Origin: Chrysopilus asiliformis
Taxonomy: Eukaryota > Arthropoda > Insecta > Diptera > Rhagionidae
DNA length: 64,000 nucleotides
Assembly: GCA_964034945.1 (NCBI GenBank)
Contig: OZ035962.1
Location: 114,515,234 to 114,579,233 of the forward strand
Direction of reading: 5' to 3'
Below are positions 39,201 through 48,200 of the stretch, one piece after another; position 1 is the first letter of the stretch; the number at the start of each line of letters is the position of its first letter. A program made the translations under genes and the position numbers. The notes under the pieces are model-generated. The model was not told the DNA's origin and searched no databases. It saw only the letters and a list, made by a program, of their open reading frames with translations.

Positions 39201-42200
39201 CAGTGAGTTTTCAACCTTTTAATTAAATGTAAAAAATCGATTTTATAATTACGTATCGATAGAATAAATAATTCTTAAATACTGTTCTATAATATATAAA
39301 TTTCCGCTTTAACATTAATAATGGTTTAAGAACTTATCCGCTATAAAAACATTTGTTATAATAACAATCTTGTAAAAATACATACTAATGTTTGACTCAG
39401 GGTTACACATTAATATGCTAATTAATTATCAAAGATTTTCTACTAAATATCTTACACTCATTTCAATGCTAGGATGATCAATAAATACCAACTCAGACTC
39501 TTCGTCATCCAGCAAAATACTGACTGTCTTTTCTCCAAATTCGTCATCTAAAACTCAATTTGAAAGCAATTAAATAAAAAATAAAAAAAATCGATTCTCT
39601 GGTTTTAATGTAAAATTCAATTAAGTAGGTAGGTATATGTATATTTAACAAATAAAATTTTTTCGGGTTTTATGAAAATAATTAATTTAATATATGTATG
39701 TTACTGAAAACCGATTTAAAAAATACCTAAACTTGCATCATATGTGTGCATGTATTCTGATGTCATAAATTGTGATACTAAAGCAGTTTTCCCGACTCCA
39801 GCATCGCCCAACATTACAATCCGATATCTAATAGAATAACGTATATTATATTTAGTTTATTAATATCCTAAGTAAGGGTTAAACTAATTTGAAAATATTT
39901 TGGTCACGTACCTGGGCGGTGGCGGAGGTTCACTATCAGTTGGCGAAGGAGGCATTGAGTCCACGTTGGCATAGCCGGCTCCACAACATGAACCATCAAA
40001 AGGCGATCTTTCACTTGCCCTAAATATCATGTAAAAATCCAAAATTAATACATATTTTTCGCGATTTTCTTATATTTTTCATGAAGTTTTTGCTTAAACC
40101 TTTAAATATTGGCTTATTTATCTTGGAAATTATCCAGTTATTTTGGAAATTATTTGTAACAATCATCAAATTTTCAAAGTTTTTCGCGACCGTGAAAGTA
40201 TTAATTTGACATAGAAAAAAATTGGTAATAATAATTCTATTTTTAATTTATTTTTGTCTTTGAATAAATCACAGAAGAGTGGATGATACTAAACAATATC
40301 TAAAAAAAAGGGCTAAAACTAAGATATCGTTTGAAAAGATGTGAAAGAGAGATATAACAAAGTAAAAATTTCTGTTACTAATGGCAATTTAATTCTTTTT
40401 AGAAAACATAAAAGCTGAGTAAAACAGAACCGTTGTCATATATTTTTATTGTATAACAGGAGATTCATGTAATCCTCTGATAGTCCTACTCGAGGATACT
40501 ATCATGGCAAATACAGGTCTTCGCTTTCAAATTAATGATAATAATTCAAAGGAAGCTATATACTTGTATTAATGTGTTTTAAGCAAAATATTTTTTGTTG
40601 TTTGACTTCGTAAGACGGCTTTTAGCAAGTATACATATACATATTATAAATCTTTATATTATTGTTATATCTTAGTAAACGTTTTTAATTTCCATCCCTT
40701 ATATCCAATTTGAAACCTAGATACTATATTTTTGATTCTATTATTTTTCTGTATATCATCGTCGTATTAATATCTTTTGCGTTTTAACTTATATACTACA
40801 TAAGTAATACCATTTACATTTTTCACTTGTAAATCGAAATATAATCCCTTCGTAATTGATAACTGATAGATCTAACCACCATAACAGAACTTTAACTAAC
40901 TTACGCTCATGTATTTATGTACATATGTATATTGTCAGTGATAGGCCACCAAAAAGTCAGATAAAATATGCAAAACACTATGTACGGATGAATCCTTTTA
41001 TAAAGTCTATTACTTATGTTTCGTATTGGCTTTAAATCTTTATGTGAATATAATCTTATCTCCACAAAATTCTCCATTTATAAAATATGTTGCGTACTCT
41101 GATGGAACAATGTTGTAAATATATATTGTAAATGTATATCACAATATACTCATAGATACTTTTGAGTTAGTTGAGTATAGGACTCTTAAATCAATTTTGA
41201 GTCCTTTTGTATGTAAAGATTTTCCTGAGAAAATATTTTTTTGCAGAAGGTTTTGCAGATGAGGCACTTAAACGGAAATTTTTTGTTGAATTTTATAGAA
41301 ATCATAGAATTTGATCAAATAAAATTTTGGTATTTCGATTTAAATTTGTTTCAAAGAATTGAATAAAACGCAAAAGATATTAATACGATGATATACACAA
41401 AAAATAAAAAACCAAAAATCGTTTTAAAAAAATTGAGCTACAAAAAAAAATAAATTAACTCTTGTACATAACTCACCTACTGGTTGTTGAGTTGACACTG
41501 GTATTGCTTCTAGATCTTCTAGATATTATTGAATCACCACAATTGACTACGGTTCCTTTACTAATTGAAAAATGTCTCAAACGATATAAATCATCACTAA
41601 CTCGCGGATTATATGGGCGATCGGGTAGTGAACATACCCGTGGTCGTATGTGGTCCGGTACTACATTCACATAAATTAAATAATAAATAATATTATAACG
41701 ATTCAAATATGAAAAAAAATAATATGTGTAAAAAATTAATTCACTCCATATTAATGAAATAGAGGCGTGTATACGTAGTACATACACACCAAAGTTTAAT
41801 TTGATTAAAAAAAAGCAAAAACCTCATACGGATACTGAATTAATATTTTTAATAATTTCTGAAATACAAGTAAATTTTAATGTATGTATGATGTTCAAAT
41901 TTTAGCGCCTTTTATTGTTTTTTTCCACCAATGGAAAAATGAGTTCTTGTTTTAATTTAAAAAGTTTAGTGTTGCAAAAAAAAGATTCGAAATTTACTGA
42001 AAGATTTATTTGTTTAACACCTTTTTTTAATTTTTTGTGGAGAAAATTGTAGCGAAAATAATAATCAAATTGATTGTCTGTATAAAGGTATAAATATTTT
42101 CATACCAAAATAAAGTCATTAAGGCCCGTTTGCGCGTATTATTCTTAAAAAATTAAGTTGTGGTTAGCCTACTTAAACCGTAGAAATTCTTCGAATTAAA

Positions 42201-45200
42201 TTTTTTAAGTTGTACATAAGTTGCTAAGTTTTGTTGGTGCAAACGGCACTAACCCCTAATTTATTCACTAGGAGTTAAGCCGAGTTAGTGAGTTAAGGGA
42301 GTTAGCTAACGTTATTTTCCATGTTAAAGGTGAGTTAAGGGAGTTAAGGCGATTTAACTCCTAGTGAATAAATTGGCCGTAAGAGTTTCAGTAAACTTTT
42401 GCTTAAAAGAAAAAAAAATCGTTTGCCTAAAGTCTTTCAATAAATATTCATGGTAATAATTTCAAAGAAATGTATAAAAAAATATCAAAAAAGAAACAAA
42501 AATCAATTAAGACCAAAATTCGTACACAGATTAAATGAAAAATCAGACATCAAATTGACTTACTAATTGGTAATTTCAGAAAATCAATTTCGTTAAATGA
42601 AGAAAAGGGAAACTGCTATGTTTGCGATAACAAATTTTGTCTCAGTTGTGTTATACTATATGAAGATTATCGATATCTTTTTAGAAATAAAGCAAAAAGA
42701 TTTCTAGTCAATTATATTTAGTATCCACATTGGGATTATAACGAAAAAATGTAAAAGCAAATTCGAATATTGATTTATTTGGTTAATAAGGAACGTGATG
42801 TTGGCAAGGCAAATAGGGATTGACTTGATATTTGATTTTTTTTGATATTTGATAACTTGATATTTGATTTTTTGAACAAAGATGAAATCTTCTGAACAAA
42901 AGAAATTTTAAACATGCAATTAAAAGATTTTGTTGAAAAATTTTAGTTGCCATTTGTCCTCAATGTACAGCTTATGCTGGTGTTAACTTATATCCTAATG
43001 AGGGGAAAGAAGACGGCTTTGGTGTGGCAAAAAGAAACAAAAGAGATAAACAACGCAGCGAAACGATGACGATTGCGAAGAGATATGAGGAATTTCACTC
43101 AGTTTGACTTAGAATTTATTGACGACTAGAATTTGGACCCGGCTACGCCCGGCTAAAAGCGTGAGTAGAACAAAATCTAAGAAAACAAAATTCAATTGGC
43201 AATAAATTAGATAGAATAAGTTGTCCGTGCTTTTCTTTAAAAGATTCGAATTTTCTTTACCCCCTCCCCTTACTCCCTCACCTCTCGGGCTATCTTTTAA
43301 TGGGTCTATGTTGGGGCTGGACCTCCGACGAACATCTATGCCAAATTTCAGGCCAATCGGTACAGTAGTTTCCCCAAGAAAGAGTAACACAGCGCAAAAA
43401 CTAAGTTTCGAAATCCCTTTACCCCCTCCCCTTACTCCCCCCACCGATCACGCTACTTTTCCGTATGCCTATGTTGGAATCAGAACTACCACAGACACTC
43501 ATGCCAAATTTCAATTCAAACGGTTCGTGAAAGAGGAGCAGACAGACAGACACCAACTCATTTTTATACCCGTATGGTGAAACCAAAGGGTATATTAACT
43601 TTGCCTTACCGTTTGTAACGCCAAGATCCCGTCATCACACATAAAAATGAATTACACCAGTGTGTTTAGAATGATAAAAATAATTAATTTCTGCATGTCC
43701 GTCCGTCTGTCTGTCTGTGGCGCGGATTGCGGGCGCACGGATTGAGCTAGAGACTTGAAATTTTGCGCAGATCCGTTTTTCGTAAAATGCGAGGCTAAGT
43801 TCGTTAATGGGAAAAATGGTTCATTAGGGGGGGTACCCCCCATACGAACGAAAACGGTTTTTGTGAATATCTCGAAAACGGTGCATCTTATCAAAAAAGT
43901 CCAAGAACAAAAGTTATTTAGGATATGATTATACATAAAACTCCCATACATCAAAATCCGATTGGAATAAATTTTAAAAAATCTTATTGGAAAGTTTGAC
44001 TTCAAAGTGGAATTTTGGTACAACTGTTCGAATTTTGATACGAATATCACCATACGGGTTTTCAATAATTGCCAGATTGGCAATTATAGCTTTTGTTATG
44101 TTTATATATTAGGAAAACCTACTGTAAGCAGATCTGTATATGAAGTTATTTTTAGAGAAAATTTATACGCAATGCAAAATTCGAAACGTCCTTCAAAGCT
44201 TTCTTGGTTACTGCTGGAAGCTTTCGGGAAACTTGAAAGTTCGCTAAATGAAAAAATAGCCCCTTTTCTTCGTTGGGCTGACGATATCTTAGTGTTTTAT
44301 CTATGGTATAGCTCAAGGTGCTAAGTTTCGTTGGTGCAAACGACTATAAGTCACAAAAATAAAAATGTGCAGGAGAGCGGTTTAAAGGTGACTCATTCTC
44401 ATAGATTGGTTTAAAAGCGCGTCTCGATTAGAAACAACAATAATGCCCTAAACACATGTGCAGAATTCTGCATGCAGTGGAATTTGAATACACACGTTTA
44501 TATGAAGTGGAACACACGTAAATTCTGCATGCAGCGCAGAGCTGCATCGTGTCTCAAATTCAACTTTCTCTGCGCAGAAATAGTGATGCCAACCGAGGAT
44601 TCTTTTTTGGTGTTTGGCAAAACCGCCTGTTAGCAAACAGACTATGGACTAGATTCGTATACAGTGGAAAAGGAAAGTTTGACACTTGGTAAGAACGATT
44701 TTTGGCAAAGAACGAGTCTCAGTTTTCTCAGTTTAATTTGCCTGCTAGTTCTTCAAATTTTTTCTCCCTCAAATATATGTTTTTGTAATGTTTACTTTTT
44801 TGTCATATAAAAATTAATTATTTCGAACAATTCTTCTTCCATTATTGACAGCAGCCGATGTGATGAAATGTCAAGAAAATCTGCTCATGTGTTTTAGCTG
44901 CAGATATGCAAGCAGCGCTGCATGCAGAAAATCTGCACATGTGTTTAGGGCATAAGGGTATTCGCTCATTGAAGCATTTGGTTGTGTATCAGTGTATTGG
45001 ATGTATATTTACTCGACCTAGCAAAATTTTTCATACAAAATCGGTTACACTTTAGCTTTTTATTTGCTTCACTCGAAACCTTGTTTTTGGGTCTTGTATA
45101 TTGAGAAGTGTAAATTATGACAGCTGAAACTTTCAGGTTATATTTTTCTCCGGCAAAAAGTGTTTAGTGGCGATAGATCAATAAATATATATAAATACAT

Positions 45201-48200
45201 ATAATATGGCGCAAAATGTTATTCAGCAGCGAAAGCGGAAAAGAGAGAAACCCAACAAGAAGTGGAGTGAATATGAAATCGCGAGTATTTACACTGGAGC
45301 TTTTTCAAATGCTTTACATGGTGTTCACGCTTTCTTGTAAAATGCACTTGTATCCATGCCACATTTACACCGATACTCAAAAGCGTGAATACCCATAATT
45401 TTCTTCGCAGTTTTCCGGGACAAACTAATTTTTTTGTGTGACTATGTACTGGACCGATTTTGTCAGAACATTTCATTCGAAAAGACCGCAACGTTTTTCA
45501 CAAGATTTCTTAATATTACACACTTATCGAAGTCTAAACAAAGTGCTTTTTCATAAATGCACTTTAAATTAATATTTACTTCGCTTTTTGCCGTAATGGT
45601 CACCTCTTGTTAAATTATTGCCTTAAAAAATCTCCGCTGCGATGTCTTCATCAATTAAAGGCAAAAAAAATCCTAGAAAAGCGTTCTCTACTAGCATAAT
45701 TTCTAGTCGAGACCGCGTTTAAGAAATAATTGTTAAAACAAAAAATCTTCTTTTGTGAAAGTAAATAAATTTTTTTAATGAAAATAAGAATTGTTCTCAA
45801 CATTCTGTGTCCTCGAAATTCCACTTTCTTCAGGGCACTAAAACTTGACTTTCAAGAGTTTTTTTTACATATTCAATTAAGTTAATCAAATTTCTTGTTA
45901 AATTTTCCGCCAAACAATACCATATCAATGTCACCCACCAACATTGAATTATATTCAACTAGAAGATTATTAAGCTATATGGTCGGACGCCTTCTTTAAA
46001 TTTTGGGAACACAACCAAATTTTGGGGTAAAACCTTCTCAATCAATCAAAAGACAAGAGGCAAAACTCTAATCAGCAAGTCATTTGCATAACAAAAACTT
46101 TCCTTAAAATCAACGTGCCCAAAACGCTGTACTCGTATTATATTATTATAGATGGCAGCGCTAATTTATGGAAATTCATTCATTGTTGACTTGTGCCGTG
46201 TCGGTCAAGTTAACTATGATATTAAAAGAAAACAAAAAAAAATAAATAAATTCCCTAGGATGGACGCTGAACAATTTTTTAAGGAGGGTGAAAGTCAAGA
46301 ATTAAAAATACGAAAAAAACATTAACTCAGCCGTAAATAATCCTAGACTTTAGATGACTAGAGTTGGTATTCCGATTCTCGAATAATGTCCTTTTTGGGA
46401 CTTTCTTAACATCTTAACATGAACTCACCGGGAAGCTCTAAGAAGTTGGATGTTCTTCGTTGACGGCCACGGGAAGACTGAAAAGCCAACGGACCAATAT
46501 CTTCATTGGAGAAAATTGATGTATTTGAAATGGCGCTCTTAATTGATTCTCGGGAACTTCGACGGCTTGCCAAATATGCTAGACCTCCTTTTGAGCTACC
46601 ACGACGTCGTCGTGGCATGTTGACAATCGGGGCGGGTTCGGTAACATCAGTTAAATCACTTGTTGATTTTCTACAACGTAATGAAACTACACTATCTGAA
46701 CACGTCCTATCTAGTGTCGAATGCGAACTATGCAAAACCTGTACCATAAGACCAAAAGAATATGTAAAAACACAATTGGAATATTGGAATATTGTTTTTG
46801 ACAGATTAGGATCAAGGAAGGGACAGATTAAAGACATCTTATGCTACATTTACACGAATGACAAATTTGTCATTTTTTTCTTGTCATTATGTTAATTCCC
46901 GTGTAAATGGCATAATTTTTGTAATTTTTTCTGTCAGAAAATGTCAATCTCTCATAAAAGAATGAACTTGTCCATTCTTTTATGCCAGATTGTCATTCGT
47001 ACAAACGCAATATTAGTTATGACAAAAGTTGAATACTAAAGTTGTCATAACTAATATTGCGTTTGCACGAATGACAATCTGGCATAAAAGAATGGACAAG
47101 TTCATTCTTTTATGAGAGATTGACATTTTCTGACAGAAAAAATTACAAAAATTATGCCATTTACACGGGAATTAACATAATGACAAGAAAAAAATGACAA
47201 ATTTGTCATTCGTGTAAATGTAGCATTAGAACTGTACCTGATAACCAGGATTAGAAGTTATATTAATGGCATGCCTCCTCCCGCGGGCTGCATGCCGATT
47301 TTTAGCTGAATTCGATTCATCTTGGGTTGCAACACTTGCGACATCAGTATTTTTAGCCCCACTACTGCCCTGTGCAGGTAAAAAAGAAGGATCCGCATCG
47401 GTACTGGTACTTTTCAGTGTTGTTGTCATTGTAGTCATTGTGGTGGCATTCGTGTCATACGAGTCTCCGGACAATTGCGTTGATTCGGTCATACAGGAAT
47501 CTCTTTTCGCATATAAGTTTTTCCTTGAGCTATTCGAAAATTCATCCAAATGATGTTTGTGGTAATAGTGATTACTACTCGACATCGCCATCATTTCATT
47601 TACTTCACCACTTTCTATGATATCGTTACCACCGCTATCGCAAATACTACTGCCGCTGGCACCAGGTGCTGCAGACACATTTGTTGCCCCAGCCAGGATA
47701 CTAGATTGGCATACATCTGGGGATGACTTTAAATCAAACGGACGTGACTTGAGGCTTTTGGATCCATATCTATTTTGGGATAGATGGGAGGGCTGCGATG
47801 GATGGGCTAATCGGTGAACTTCTTCATCCTCCGGTGTCATAGGTTCGTAGTACTCAAATTTTTTACCTGTTGAATTTAAATGTGATTAATGATCTCGTGA
47901 AAGAACCCAAATCGATAAAAAAAAAACTGGAAATGAATAAAGGTGCTATGTACGTAAGGTAAAATGTGTATATAGTGATGGTAAAAGATGACGGACCAAA
48001 ACGCTACCATTAAGATGAATAGGTATCCTTCTAAGGTCGTGCGCAAAAGGTCAAATCGGATACGAAAAATTACCCGAGGATGTAATAGGAAACGATTAGG
48101 AAAGCAATTTGTGGATCCAACAAAAAAAACCTCTGAATTCTCCAATATTTATCTGAAAAAATTGCAACTTTTTATTGATTTTTGCAACCACCTACTATTC

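Noticed and set aside
41473..41787. 104-codon minus-strand frame as a stand-alone gene
   Set aside because: Only its 3' part (41477-41660) is coding, as Rgk exon 5; the 5' part is intron read through the acceptor.
43221..44324. Several 100-143-codon frames in Rgk intron 4
   Set aside because: They overlap dispersed repeats on both strands, are not kept in the second repeat copy at 48430, and have no recognisable domain.
46506..46895. 129-codon plus-strand frame
   Set aside because: It is antisense to Rgk exon 4 and runs on into the foldback element.
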